DNA of 64,000 nt from Oceanirhabdus sp942490885. GTDB lineage: Bacteria; Bacillota; Clostridia; Clostridiales; Clostridiaceae. The notes under the pieces are model-generated. The model was not told the origin of the DNA, ran no database searches, and was given only the letters and a program-made list of their open reading frames with translations. Each line of letters opens with the position of its first letter. Position 1 is the first letter of the stretch. The DNA lies in assembly GCA_942490885.1 (NCBI GenBank), contig CALNYT010000002.1:4836001-4900000 (forward strand), written 5' to 3'. Positions 1-8,393 of the stretch are shown here, piece after piece. The translations under genes and the position numbers were made by a program.

Positions 1-1309
1 CACACAGTTGAAAAATTCTCTCATCATCAGGACTTTGTATTTTCTCCTTTAGAACTTCAGTGGATAACCCCAAACTTTTATTGTGCTTCATGTTGTACTG
101 ATCTATCTCTAGGGATCTTATGCCCTTCAAAAATGCACTTTCAAAATTATTTCCAATAGACATTATTTCTCCAGTAGCCATCATCTTAGTTCCTAATTTT
201 CTGTTACTAGTATTAAATTTATCAAATGGCCATTTAGGTATCTTTACCACAACATAATCAAGTGCCGGTTCAAAGCATGCGTATGTTTTTCCAGTAACCT
301 CATTCTTTATTTCATCCAAAGTATAACCTAATGCAATCTTCGCTGCTACTTTAGCTATAGGATATCCTGTTGCTTTTGAAGCTAGAGCTGATGAACGACT
401 CACTCTTGGATTAATCTCGATAACTGCATACTCCATACTATCTGGGTTTAATGCCAATTGAACGTTACATGCTCCCTGAATTCCCACCTCATTAATAATA
501 TCAATAGATGCTCTTCTTAACATCTGATATTCCTTATCACTCAAAGTCTGGCTAGGTGCTACAACTATACTGTCTCCAGTATGAACTCCAACAGGATCTA
601 GATTTTCCATGTTACATACAGTTATACAATTCCCCTCGGAATCTCTTACTACCTCATACTCAATCTCTTTCCAGCCTTTTATACTTCTCTCAAGAAGAAC
701 TTGCCCTACTCTACTTAAATCTAAACCTACAGACGCTATATTAATGAACTCTTCTTCACTGTAAACAATACCGCCTCCAGCACCCCCCATTGTATATGCA
801 GGTCTAACAACTAGAGGATATCCAACCTTGTCTGCAAAACTTATTCCCTGTTCAATATTATTGACTACAGTACTTTCTATTGCAGGTTGCCCAATCTTAA
901 TCAGGAGCTTTTTAAATTCATCTCTATCTTCCCCTCTGATTATCCCTTGCATTTCCGTTCCAATTATATTGACTTGATATTTCTCTAGTATTCCTTTGTT
1001 ATAAAGTTCACTAACAAGATTCAATGCACATTGTCCACCCATACCAGGCAATATGCTATCCGGTCTTTCTCTTGCAATAATTTTCTCTATTATTTCTACA
1101 GTAAGAGGTTCTATATATACCTTATCTGCAATTTCACTATCAGTCATGATTGTAGCAGGATTACTATTTGCTAAAATAACCTCTACCCCTTCTTCTCTTA
1201 ACGCAGTACAAGCTTGTGTTCCAGAATAATCGAATTCTGCAGCTTGTCCTATAACTATCGGTCCAGATCCTACAACAAGTACTCTCTTAATAGATTTATT
1301 TAACGGCAT
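1..1309 (-). CDS. carB: Carbamoyl-phosphate synthase large subunit, 5' part (runs off window)
   Basis: The first 436 codons of the large subunit, which uses ammonia passed from CarA, bicarbonate and two ATP to make carbamoyl phosphate for pyrimidine and arginine synthesis. The start reads MPLNKSIKRVLVVGSGP, followed by the conserved IGQAAEFDYSGTQA segment and, further on, GGAGGGI and the EINPRVSRSSALASKATGYP segment of the first ATP-grasp domain. The second ATP-grasp half and the allosteric domain would lie beyond base 1. The start codon overlaps the last 14 bases of carA in another frame, so the two subunits are translationally coupled. Very confident in identity; the truncation is only the window edge. 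Confidence 0.97.
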   Translation of the reverse strand, partial: MPLNKSIKRVLVVGSGPIVIGQAAEFDYSGTQACTALREEGVEVILANSNPATIMTDSEIADKVYIEPLTVEIIEKIIARERPDSILPGMGGQCALNLVSELYNKGILEKYQVNIIGTEMQGIIRGEDRDEFKKLLIKIGQPAIESTVVNNIEQGISFADKVGYPLVVRPAYTMGGAGGGIVYSEEEFINIASVGLDLSRVGQVLLERSIKGWKEIEYEVVRDSEGNCITVCNMENLDPVGVHTGDSIVVAPSQTLSDKEYQMLRRASIDIINEVGIQGACNVQLALNPDSMEYAVIEINPRVSRSSALASKATGYPIAKVAAKIALGYTLDEIKNEVTGKTYACFEPALDYVVVKIPKWPFDKFNTSNRKLGTKMMATGEIMSIGNNFESAFLKGIRSLEIDQYNMKHNKSLGLSTEVLKEKIQSPDDERIFQLC

Positions 1310-2366
1310 AGTTTTCCCCTCCTGCATACTTTATGAAATCATCAAAAATATAATCCATATCTCCTGGTCCAGGACTTGCCTCTGGATGGAATTGAACACT
1401 AAAGATTGGTAGTTCCTTATGCATGAATCCTTCTACAGTTCCATCATTTACGTTAATATGAGTAACCTCCATATTTTCAGGAACATCATCAACATAATAT
1501 CCATGATTCTGTGATGTAATACCAATCTTCCCGTTTCTGAAATCCTTAACTGGATGATTGCAACCTCTATGGCCATATTTTAATTTTCCTGTTCCTCCAC
1601 CTAAGGCATGAGCTAATAACTGATGTCCTAAACAAATTCCTGTTATAGGTTTTTTCCCTATCATATTTTTAATATTATTAATCACTTTGTCCATTTTCCC
1701 AGGATCTCCAGGACCATTTGATAGGAATATCATATCTGGGTTATACCCCTCTATATCTTCATACTTTGTGTCTTGAGGAAATACTGTTATTTCAGCGCCT
1801 CTTTTTGCAAATGATTCAATAATACTCTTCTTAACTCCGAAATCTATCAATGCAATCTTCTTTCCATTCCCACTGATTCTATATATGCACTTTGTTGATA
1901 CTGCTTCAACAAAATCCTCTTCTTTATAAGCTACGAACATTTCTCTTATCTCTTCATCTGTGAATTCCTTTGTAGTAACAATCCCTCTCATTGTCCCAGA
2001 TTCCCTGAGTATACTTGTTATGGCTCTAGTATCAACACCCTCAATTCCAATTATTTTATTCTCTTTCAAAAATTCCTCAAGAGCCACCTGACTTCTCCAA
2101 TTACTAGGTGTTTTACATCTCTCTCTCATAATAAACCCTCTTACCTTAGGTTTATTTGATTCCATATCTTGAAAATTAATGCCGTAGTTGCCTATTAGAG
2201 GATATGTCATCATAACTATCTGTCCATAGTACGAAGGATCAGTAAGCACTTCCTCATATCCTGTCATTCCAGTGTTGAATACTACCTCTCCTGAAACCAT
2301 TGATGTATCACCAAAGCATTGTCCTTTAAATCTCATACCATTTTCTAATACTAAATAACCCTGCAT
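1296..2366 (-). CDS. carA: Carbamoyl-phosphate synthase small (glutaminase) subunit
   Basis: 356 residues, normal length for CarA, which releases ammonia from glutamine and channels it to CarB. The N-terminal CPSase small-chain domain has the typical GYEEVLTDPSYYGQIV and YPLIGNYG segments. The C-terminal class I glutamine amidotransferase has the nucleophile Cys in GICLGHQLL, LSNGPGDP, and the His/Glu of QFHPEASPGP. The start is an ATG with GGAGG seven bases upstream. The transcript most likely starts near 2613 and carries a PyrR-binding element (see 2566-2600), so repression by uridine nucleotides is expected. carB follows with a 14-base overlap. Confidence 0.98.
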   Translation of the reverse strand: MQGYLVLENGMRFKGQCFGDTSMVSGEVVFNTGMTGYEEVLTDPSYYGQIVMMTYPLIGNYGINFQDMESNKPKVRGFIMRERCKTPSNWRSQVALEEFLKENKIIGIEGVDTRAITSILRESGTMRGIVTTKEFTDEEIREMFVAYKEEDFVEAVSTKCIYRISGNGKKIALIDFGVKKSIIESFAKRGAEITVFPQDTKYEDIEGYNPDMIFLSNGPGDPGKMDKVINNIKNMIGKKPITGICLGHQLLAHALGGGTGKLKYGHRGCNHPVKDFRNGKIGITSQNHGYYVDDVPENMEVTHINVNDGTVEGFMHKELPIFSVQFHPEASPGPGDMDYIFDDFIKYAGGENYAVK

Positions 2367-2554
2367 ATGATGTCCTCCTTGTGCTCATTTCTCATGAATA
2401 ATTCATTTTGCTGAAAAAACATAAAAAAATAAGCTACCAATGCCGAATAGAGAGACACCAATACCTTTTTCATCAAGATTAATAGACCAAAATTTAAAGA
2501 ATCTAATTTATTTAATTGTTTGAATTGTTTAAAATTGCTCGCTAAATATAACAT
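2351..2554 (-). CDS. Possible 67-codon upstream reading frame in the carA leader
   Basis: An open frame that begins at an ATG with a strong GGGAGG ribosome site and ends 16 bases inside carA (stop TAG). The product (starting MLYLASNFKQFKQLN, with a hydrophobic middle) matches no family I know. Its ribosome site lies directly on the 3' side of the PyrR-binding hairpin, so it may be a translated leader whose reading is coupled to carA. It may equally be a chance frame in an AT-rich leader. Confidence 0.25.
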   Translation of the reverse strand: MLYLASNFKQFKQLNKLDSLNFGLLILMKKVLVSLYSALVAYFFMFFQQNELFMRNEHKEDIICRVI

Positions 2555-2565
2555 ATCTATTTTTC

Positions 2566-2600
2566 CTCCCTTACTAGTCTCTCGGACTAATTTAAAGATA
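2566..2600 (-). promoter_or_regulatory. PyrR-binding RNA element in the carAB leader
   Basis: On the minus strand the leader reads CTTTAAATTAGTCC, then GAGAGACTAGTAAGGGAGG. This has the layout of known PyrR-binding loops (AGUCC, GAGAG, RCU in the apical part; a lower stem of CUUU with AAGG). It differs from the textbook consensus by one missing base in the loop. It lies about 15-45 bases after the predicted transcription start and overlaps the ribosome site of the small leader frame. PyrR bound to UMP would be expected to reduce carAB expression. I see no strong terminator with a T-run between it and carA, so control may be at translation rather than attenuation. Confidence 0.72.
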
Positions 2601-2619
2601 GTTGAAAATCTTATCTTTG

Positions 2620-2648
2620 ATTGTATGCTATAAGTTTTCTTGTGTCAA
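2620..2648 (-). promoter_or_regulatory. Sigma-A type promoter for carAB
   Basis: Minus strand TTGACA (2643-2648), a 17-base spacer, then TACAAT (2620-2625). The -35 box is perfect and the -10 box has one mismatch to TATAAT. Start of transcription is expected near 2613. A 7-bp hairpin (AAAGATA with TATCTTT) forms at the 5' end of the transcript and shares bases with the PyrR element, so the two are mutually exclusive. Confidence 0.8.
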
Positions 2649-2693
2649 TACGATTAGGAATAATCAGAATTTTCTATTTCAATTGGTTAGAAC

Positions 2694-2768
2694 AAAAAAA
2701 TTACTCATTTCATCTATGGATAAAATATTGTATTTAAAACTCAATGTTTCATCCAGATGAAACGAGTA
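2694..2768 (-). terminator. Terminator downstream of the Xaa-Pro aminopeptidase gene
   Basis: Minus strand: a 15-bp stem (TTACTCGTTTCATCT with AGATGAAATGAGTAA, one G-U pair) followed by seven T. A second, nested hairpin (GTTTCATC with GATGAAAC) uses the 5' arm and is an alternative fold. Two more short hairpins lie just upstream (TTATTGT/ACAATAA near 2775-2796 and ATTTCTC/GAGAAAT near 2802-2819). Confidence 0.6.
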
Positions 2769-2821
2769 AACCCTTTATTGTCCAAGGAACAATAAAATTA
2801 AGATTTCTCGGAGAGAAATGT

Positions 2822-2856
2822 CAATCATTCTCCACTCTCCATTCTCCATTCACTTT
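2822..2856 (-). repeat. Short GAGAATGG-type tandem repeat
   Basis: Minus strand GTGAATGGAGAATGGAG and on to GTGGAGAATGATTG: degenerate 7-8 base units. Similar GAGAATTG-type runs occur at 24030, 26257-26285 and 27972-28008. They look like dispersed simple repeats in intergenic DNA. Confidence 0.5.
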
Positions 2857-2866
2857 TATCTTTTTA

Positions 2867-4639
2867 TTAAATGGCTCTTGTAGCATCTTTTAACCAAGCT
2901 TTCACTTCATCATTCAAAAGTGGTGCTACCTTCTCAAATACTTCTGAATGATAGTTGTTAAGCCATTCTCTCTCTTCACTAGTCAATAATTCTGCATTTA
3001 TTCCTCTTAAATCAATTGGTACAAATGAAATAACCTCAAACTCCATAAATTGACCTGACTCTGTTTTTTTCCACTCTTGAACAACCATAGTATTCTCTGT
3101 TCTTATTCCATGTTTACCTTCCATGTATACTCCTGGCTCGTTTGTTAGTATCATCCCTTTTTCAAATACAACATTGTTAGGCTTCATTGTTAACCCTTGA
3201 GGCCCCTCATGAATATTTAAAATAAATCCAACACCATGCCCTGTTCCACACTTATAATCTATTCCATGCTGCCACAGAGGATATCTTGCAATCATATCAA
3301 GTTTAGAGCCCGTTGTTCCGTGTAAGAACTTAAGATTATTCAATGATATGTGACCCTTAGCTACCAATGTGAAATGAAGTTTTTCCTCTTCAGTAATATC
3401 CCCAAGTACAATTGTTCTTGTTATATCTGTAGTTCCATCCATATAATGTCCACCTGAATCTATAAGGAATAACCCCTTATTCTCAAGTTTATATTGTTGC
3501 TCTTCAGTTGCCTTGTAATGCATCATAGCAGCATGTTCCTTGTATCCAGCTATAGTATCAAAACTTCTTCCAATGAACAAATCTTGTTCTTTTCTGAACT
3601 CAAGTAATTTCTCATCTGCTGACATTTCTGTGATTTCTTCCTTACCAACAGTAGTATCTAACCAGTGAAGGAAATTTATCATTGCTGCACTATCTTTTAT
3701 GTGACATTTCCTAAGATTAGCAAGTTCTCCTTCATTTTTTATAGCTTTTAAATCTGTTGTAATGTCTCTTCCTTCTTTTTTCTTACACCCATCAGGCATA
3801 GCCATATATAATTTAGAATTTAATTTAGAAGGATTAAAGAAAATAACATCATCTTTCTTAAATTGCCCTGATTTATTAAACACTTCTTCATATGGTAAAA
3901 CATTAACATCATTACCCTTTAAGTATTTCTTAACATCACTATCAAGTTTTGAGTCATCTATAAAAAGATTTGCTTCATCAAGTGTTATAATTGCATAAGA
4001 AATTGTTACTGGATAATTTGAAATATCATTACCTCTTATGTTAAATAGCCATGCTATATCGTCTAAGCTACTTAATACATAAGTATTTGCTCCCTTTTCC
4101 TTCATCTTTTGTCTTACAACATTTAGCTTTTCCTTGAAACTACATCCTGCGTATTTATCCTCAAGTACAAATACTTGTGTTTTTGGAATACTAGGTCTAT
4201 TATTCCATATATCGCCTACAAGATCGAACTCAGGAACAATATTAAATTCATTCTCTTTGCACTCTTTTTCTAAGCTTCTCTTGAATAATAAAGATGTACT
4301 CTCCCCACAGAATCCTATTGTACCTCCACTACTAAGATTTTTCTTAAACCATTCAGTTATAGTTGGAACCCCTGGTTGCCCCATCTTATATAGTTCAATA
4401 CCAGATCCTTTAATTTGTTTTTCAGCTTGAATGAAATATCTCCCATCTGTCCATAAACCACTTCCCGCTCTAGAGATAACAACAGTTCCAGCTGAACCTG
4501 TAAATCCTGATACCCATGCTCTACTCTTCCAATGCTCAGCTACATATTCACTTATATGTGCATCTGAACTAGGAATCACATATGCATCTATCCCGTATTC
4601 TTTCATTCTATCAAGTAACAATTCTACTCTCTTTTTCAT
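2867..4639 (-). CDS. Xaa-Pro aminopeptidase, long form (M24B)
   Basis: 590 residues from the ATG at 4639, which has GGAGGAT seven bases upstream (an upstream in-frame GTG at 4654 lacks a site). It removes N-terminal residues that precede proline and is a cytosolic dimetal enzyme. The protein has the three-domain layout of the eukaryote-like long aminopeptidase P: two creatinase-type N-terminal domains, the pita-bread catalytic domain and a C-terminal M24_C region. All five metal ligands are visible in order: Asp in LIDSGG, Asp in GTTDITRT, His in GTGHGVGF, Glu in TNEPGVY and Glu in IRTENTM. No signal peptide. It stands alone, with its own terminator. Confidence 0.95.
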   Translation of the reverse strand: MKKRVELLLDRMKEYGIDAYVIPSSDAHISEYVAEHWKSRAWVSGFTGSAGTVVISRAGSGLWTDGRYFIQAEKQIKGSGIELYKMGQPGVPTITEWFKKNLSSGGTIGFCGESTSLLFKRSLEKECKENEFNIVPEFDLVGDIWNNRPSIPKTQVFVLEDKYAGCSFKEKLNVVRQKMKEKGANTYVLSSLDDIAWLFNIRGNDISNYPVTISYAIITLDEANLFIDDSKLDSDVKKYLKGNDVNVLPYEEVFNKSGQFKKDDVIFFNPSKLNSKLYMAMPDGCKKKEGRDITTDLKAIKNEGELANLRKCHIKDSAAMINFLHWLDTTVGKEEITEMSADEKLLEFRKEQDLFIGRSFDTIAGYKEHAAMMHYKATEEQQYKLENKGLFLIDSGGHYMDGTTDITRTIVLGDITEEEKLHFTLVAKGHISLNNLKFLHGTTGSKLDMIARYPLWQHGIDYKCGTGHGVGFILNIHEGPQGLTMKPNNVVFEKGMILTNEPGVYMEGKHGIRTENTMVVQEWKKTESGQFMEFEVISFVPIDLRGINAELLTSEEREWLNNYHSEVFEKVAPLLNDEVKAWLKDATRAI

Positions 4640-4741
4640 ATTTCTATCCTCCACGAGAAATTTTCATTGTACTAATAATATTTTAACTCTTTTTGCATAC
4701 ATTTACTAGATTACTATTGTTTTTTTATATCCATGAAATCA

Positions 4742-4780
4742 ATTTCACCATAATATATTCTAATCATTTTATGGTGAAAT
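4742..4780. promoter_or_regulatory. 12-bp inverted repeat between divergent genes
   Basis: ATTTCACCATAA (4742-4753) and TTATGGTGAAAT (4769-4780) are perfect inverted copies 15 bases apart. They sit between the divergent aminopeptidase and CPBP genes. There is no T-run on either side, so an operator for a dimeric regulator is more likely than a terminator. Function inferred only from position and symmetry. Confidence 0.4.
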
Positions 4781-4913
4781 AACAACTTGATTCCATTGCA
4801 ACCACTACGCCCCATTTTATTTAATGTATTGTAAATATTGTATATACTTATAGAATCAAAAATACATTTAATATATAATTAAAATGACATTAATTATACG
4901 AGGAGATTATAAA

Positions 4914-5921
4914 ATGAATAAAGTACAAAAATCTAATTTATTGATTATTGCATGTATTTTTTTACCTGTATTAGGAACACTTTTTTTATTCCCTGTTCCA
5001 CCTAAATTACAATTAGCCTTGAACCAATATCTATTTTTATTAATACCATGCATTTTATTCATGTTAGCCAATAATATGAATATAAAAAAGACTTTAAAAC
5101 TGAATCCCATGAAAATATCTGATATATTTAGAGTAATAGCATTAGCCCTAGCTATGTTACCAATAACAGCACTAATATCCAATATAGCATCTAGCATATT
5201 CGGTAGTCCCATATCTGAATTTATTACCGATGTTGTTTCAAATAATACTTTTCCTTATCTGTTTTTTGTAATTGCAATTACTCCTGCTATTTGCGAAGAA
5301 GTAATTATGCGAGGTATTGTCTTAGATGGCTATAAAAAATTTGGATTTAAAAAAGCAGTAATACTTAATGGTATACTTTTCGGTATGTTGCATATGAACT
5401 TCCATCAATTTTTCTATACTGCTTTTCTAGGAACTATTTTTGCAATGGTAGTATGGTATACAAAATCTATATTTGCTAGTATGATAATGCATCTTGTAAA
5501 TAATGGTTTATCAGTAGTAATGTCATCACTTGTTAAAATTGATCAAGGAACCATGAATAAAGCCGAACAATTATCCTCTACACCTTCTTCTATCATAATT
5601 TGTATAATTTCTGTAATAATTTCATTATATTTAACTTATTATCTACTAAGAGGTATAAAACTAAATAATATGCCTAATTTTGAAAAAACATTCAATAATG
5701 CTCAAAATTTGGAGATAACGGACGATATAGTAAACATAGATCTATATTCAGAAAATACTAAGCCTTATTATGATACTGATAATATTAATGAAAAAAAACA
5801 TAACTCAGATATTCTTACTAGAGAATATAATAATGAGAAAAAAGTTGGTATTCTCAATATTTCTTTTGTGCTTTTGATTATCATCTTTATTTGTATATCT
5901 TCATATATTTATCGGAGTTAA
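4914..5921 (+). CDS. CPBP-family intramembrane glutamic protease
   Basis: 335 residues from the ATG at 4914, preceded by GAGGAG at 8 bases (an earlier in-frame ATG at 4884 has no site). Several hydrophobic segments fill residues 10-225 and one lies at the C-terminus. The abortive-infection/CAAX protease motifs are all present: EEVIMRG, FGMLHMN and HLVNN. Family members cleave prenylated or peptide substrates within the membrane; in Firmicutes many are linked to bacteriocin self-protection. An unusual hydrophilic stretch of about 70 residues lies between the core and the last membrane segment. The substrate cannot be inferred. The flavodoxin gene follows after 78 bases. Confidence 0.88.
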   Translation: MNKVQKSNLLIIACIFLPVLGTLFLFPVPPKLQLALNQYLFLLIPCILFMLANNMNIKKTLKLNPMKISDIFRVIALALAMLPITALISNIASSIFGSPISEFITDVVSNNTFPYLFFVIAITPAICEEVIMRGIVLDGYKKFGFKKAVILNGILFGMLHMNFHQFFYTAFLGTIFAMVVWYTKSIFASMIMHLVNNGLSVVMSSLVKIDQGTMNKAEQLSSTPSSIIICIISVIISLYLTYYLLRGIKLNNMPNFEKTFNNAQNLEITDDIVNIDLYSENTKPYYDTDNINEKKHNSDILTREYNNEKKVGILNISFVLLIIIFICISSYIYRS

Positions 5922-5999
5922 CTCAAATTATGTAAATTATAGAGTATAAACATACGTTTATTCTATTATTAAAATTCTTTAAGTGAAAAGGGGATTAAA

Positions 6000-6500
6000 A
6001 TGAAACATCTTGTAATATATTCTAGCGAAACAGGTAATACAGAAAAATTAGCGAATATTATAGGGGAATCATTAGCTACTAATTTTGATATATCACATAT
6101 AGATATGGCACCAGACCCATATAGCTATGATATTTTATTTGTAGGATATAGATTAAATAAGGGATCACTTGACGAAAATCTGAAAGATTATTTAAGTAAT
6201 ATACAGGGGAAAAAAATATTTTTATTTGGTACAATGGGAGCTAATCCTAGTTCCCCATATGGCACTATCACTAAAAAAAATATAGAGAACAGCTTTAACC
6301 AGAATAATACTGTAATAGGCCATTTTTTATGTCAGGGACAGATTTCAAATCAAATAATGGACAGGTGGTTCGATTTGCTTGAAAAAAGACCTGATAATCT
6401 TCATGCTCTAAAACAGCTTGAAAACTATAATAGCGCCCTTAACCATCCAGATGAAAACGATATACTTGAATTAAGAAATTTACTAGTTCAATCTCTATAA
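6000..6500 (+). CDS. Flavodoxin-like protein
   Basis: 166 residues, starting MKHLVIYSSETGNTEKLA. The SSETGNTEK loop is the FMN phosphate-binding motif of flavodoxins, and FGTMGANPSSPYG matches the later flavin loop. It would carry electrons in the cytoplasm. The partner is not evident; the length and motifs resemble the single-domain flavodoxins found beside gut-bacterial reductases, but no reductase is nearby. Start supported by AAAAGGGGA before the ATG. Followed by an unusual structured non-coding region. Confidence 0.85.
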   Translation: MKHLVIYSSETGNTEKLANIIGESLATNFDISHIDMAPDPYSYDILFVGYRLNKGSLDENLKDYLSNIQGKKIFLFGTMGANPSSPYGTITKKNIENSFNQNNTVIGHFLCQGQISNQIMDRWFDLLEKRPDNLHALKQLENYNSALNHPDENDILELRNLLVQSL

Positions 6501-6567
6501 TAATTATATATAAAAATGCGCGTTTCAAGCGTTGCGTACGCTCTTAACTTTTACTATGGCCAAGCTT

Positions 6568-6629
6568 AGGCGTTTAAACTATAGTCTGTATAACCCTATA
6601 TTTTTTATACAGACTTTCAGGTTACGCCT
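6568..6629. repeat. Compound inverted repeat downstream of the flavodoxin gene
   Basis: AGTCTGTATAA (6583-6593) and TTATACAGACT (6605-6615) form a perfect 11-bp stem with an 11-base loop, nested inside an outer AGGCGT/ACGCCT pair (6568-6573, 6624-6629). There is no T-tract directly after it. It could be a structured RNA end or a mobile-element relic; the rest of 6501-6690 shows no gene. Confidence 0.45.
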
Positions 6630-6692
6630 CGCCATATGCATCAGTATGTAAGATTTGATTTTTGAGAGTTTAATCTACGCTATAAATAATAT

Positions 6693-6735
6693 TCTGAAGT
6701 CCTTCCTCTCGGCTTATTCCCTTTTCTTTATTTCA
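6693..6735. repeat. Remnant of the toxin-cassette spacer element
   Basis: The string CTGAAGTCCTTCCTCTCGGC and the T-rich tail after it match, with a few changes, CTAAAGTCCTTGCCTCTCGG in the spacers at 24 kb, 26 kb and 28 kb. It abuts the 3' end of the Rhs fragment at 6733, as in the cassette array. Confidence 0.5.
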
Positions 6736-7190
6736 GCTTATGACGTATTCACAAATAACTTTTTGTCCAATATTGTTTTCAAATAAAAATTCTTCTCCTC
6801 CTTGCACTTCCCATACGGTCTTCGCTAATACTTCTTCTGGTACTGCTTCACCATTATTAGAAAAACCTTCTACTTTCAATATTATTTGGTCATTTTTATA
6901 ATAATACTCTTTATCTGTGGTTATAGATATTTCAGCTGTTTTTACCTCATTATTATATTCTTTTGTTATATTTATACTATCTTTAAATGATTCTAACTCT
7001 ACTGTTATTATCATATCTTCTTTAGGATTCCAATCATCCCAAGCTTTTTCACTCATGGTAATCTCAACTTCTCCAGTACCGAATTTTTAAAATTGGACCC
7101 CAGAGATATTGCTGTTACATTTTAATGAATTCAAAATGTTTTCTTTTAATGCAGAGCCATCATTATAATATATGGCTATTGATAATAGTA
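6733..7190 (-). pseudogene. Stray fragment of Rhs toxin (Ig-like repeat region)
   Basis: Translates to a near copy of residues about 2130-2250 of the large Rhs protein at 8773-17334 (sixth and seventh Ig-like repeats; shared MSEKAWDDWNPKEDM and KTVWEVQGG). Homology continues upstream of the open part to about 7190, but a TTA to TAA change near 7087 introduces a stop (QF* where the intact copy has QFLKFG). It is cut off on both sides: a stop directly after EYVIS at the 3' end and the broken recombinase at the 5' end. It is a non-functional duplicate left by rearrangement. Confidence 0.85.
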
Positions 7191-7224
7191 TCTCAGGTAC
7201 AAAGGAATCCTTCTTCACAGTTGT

Positions 7225-7772
7225 TTAAGAAAGGGGATTTTGATATGTCTCCCCTTTCCCAACAACTTTAAGATGTCCTGTTAGAAAATCTATGTTCTTT
7301 ATTTTAATGTCACAGAGTTCGCTAACTCTTATTCCAGTGAACATTAGAATCTGAATTATCATTCTATCTCTTAGCCTTACTTTCTTTTATTCTGAATGTA
7401 GAAAAGTATTCTCTCAATTAATCTGTCTGAAAACACTTCTACTTGATGCTCTGAACCTGAAGCAATCTTAACTCTATCCTTTCTAAGGTCAATTACAACC
7501 TCATTCATGTATCCCTTTTCTATCAGATAGTTATTTAATGACATGAAACTATTGATTTTCTTATTTATAGTTGTAGGCTCGTAACCATTATCAATGAGAT
7601 TATTCTTATAGCTTGTTATGTAAAACCTTTTAAGCGTTCCATAAAATTATACTCCCATTGCTTCTAAATATTTCATTAATTCTGTTACATCACCAACGTA
7701 ACTCTCTATTGTTTTAGTACTCTTACCATCTTCAAATAGATGTCTTTCAAAATCTTTTATAATTGTATTCAT
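7225..7772 (-). pseudogene. Degraded tyrosine recombinase (integrase)
   Basis: The intact start reads MNTIIKDFERHLFEDGKSTK, the SAM-like DNA-binding domain of small Firmicute integrases. A G-to-T change makes a TAA after EAMGV, the frame continues as FYGTLKRFYITSYKNN and on, then shifts near 7380 and resumes through FTGIRVSEL, which carries the first catalytic Arg. The gene stops at GKGETYQNPLS, so the second Arg, His and Tyr of the active site are gone. One nonsense change, one frameshift and a 3' truncation show it is dead. Its junction with the Rhs fragment suggests they were joined by deletion. Confidence 0.85.
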
Positions 7773-7807
7773 TGTTATTTCTTCTCTCCTTTCAGTTTTT
7801 GAGCATA

Positions 7808-7844
7808 GAAAAAGACCAACACAGAATTTCTCCATGTTGGTCTT
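7808..7844 (-). terminator. Intrinsic terminator upstream of the dead integrase
   Basis: Minus strand AAGACCAACA (from 7844) pairs with TGTTGGTCTT (ending 7812), 10 bp, followed by TTTTTC. It probably ended the transcript of a gene that once lay just upstream. Bases 7845-8076 hold no gene I can support. Confidence 0.7.
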
Positions 7845-8076
7845 AATCTGAACTCGCTACAGAATTATTATTATGCAGTGTGATTTCATTTTCCAAAAAC
7901 ATAAAAAGCGATGGAACTACTTGGCTTATCAATTCCACCACTTTGTTTTAGATTTATGTTTCTAGTTTCATTAGAATTATGACGTGAGTATTTAGTTTTG
8001 TTTTTGTACTAAGGTTGAGATTTTTTATAGTAATTGTAGTATTGATTTCGCTAGTCAGTGGATACCCCTCCCAACA

Positions 8077-8116
8077 AAAGAAAAGCCGACAGACTAATAA
8101 TAATCTGTCGACCTTT
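8077..8116 (-). terminator. Terminator of the toxin/immunity operon
   Basis: Minus strand GTCGACAGA and TCTGTCGGC form a stem with a 10-base loop, followed by TTTTCTTTT. It lies just after the stop of the small immunity gene and closes the Rhs toxin operon. Confidence 0.75.
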
Positions 8117-8120
8117 GGGT

Positions 8121-8324
8121 TTAAAGTTGAATTGGTTTATAACTTAAAGCTTTATCAACAATTTGTTCAGCAGTTAGATTATCTTCGTTCCAGTATATTA
8201 AGTCACTTACACCACGGTAAGGAACATTGCTTTGTAAAATGTCTAACATCTTATCAATTTCTTCTTCTGTTCCCTGTACTTTTATAATCTTTTCAACTAA
8301 TTGTATTAACCCTTCTGTTCTCAT
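8121..8324 (-). CDS. Colicin/pyocin-type immunity protein
   Basis: 67 residues with a perfect AAGGAGG site. Residues LVEKIIKVQGTEEE, then VSDLIYWNEDNLTAEQIV, follow the Im7/Im9 pattern (LVTxI, acidic helix, SDLIYYP, then a helix), shortened at the N-terminus. Family members bind and block nuclease toxins of the colicin E/pyocin S kind. It is the last gene of the operon, after the Rhs toxin and the 125-residue protein. The toxin tip shows no HNH motif, so either it is a second immunity protein with a non-standard target, or it was left behind when the tip was exchanged. Confidence 0.75.
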   Translation of the reverse strand: MRTEGLIQLVEKIIKVQGTEEEIDKMLDILQSNVPYRGVSDLIYWNEDNLTAEQIVDKALSYKPIQL

Positions 8325-8393
8325 AAATAACCTCCTTAATTTCCGAAGTTATACCCCTTGTCTAAGATTTCCTGATGCACTCTAATTGAGATG

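Noticed and set aside
7647..7835. Intact 62-residue protein starting MEKFCVG
   Set aside because: The first 21 codons are a terminator hairpin; the rest is the N-terminus of a recombinase that continues past a nonsense codon.
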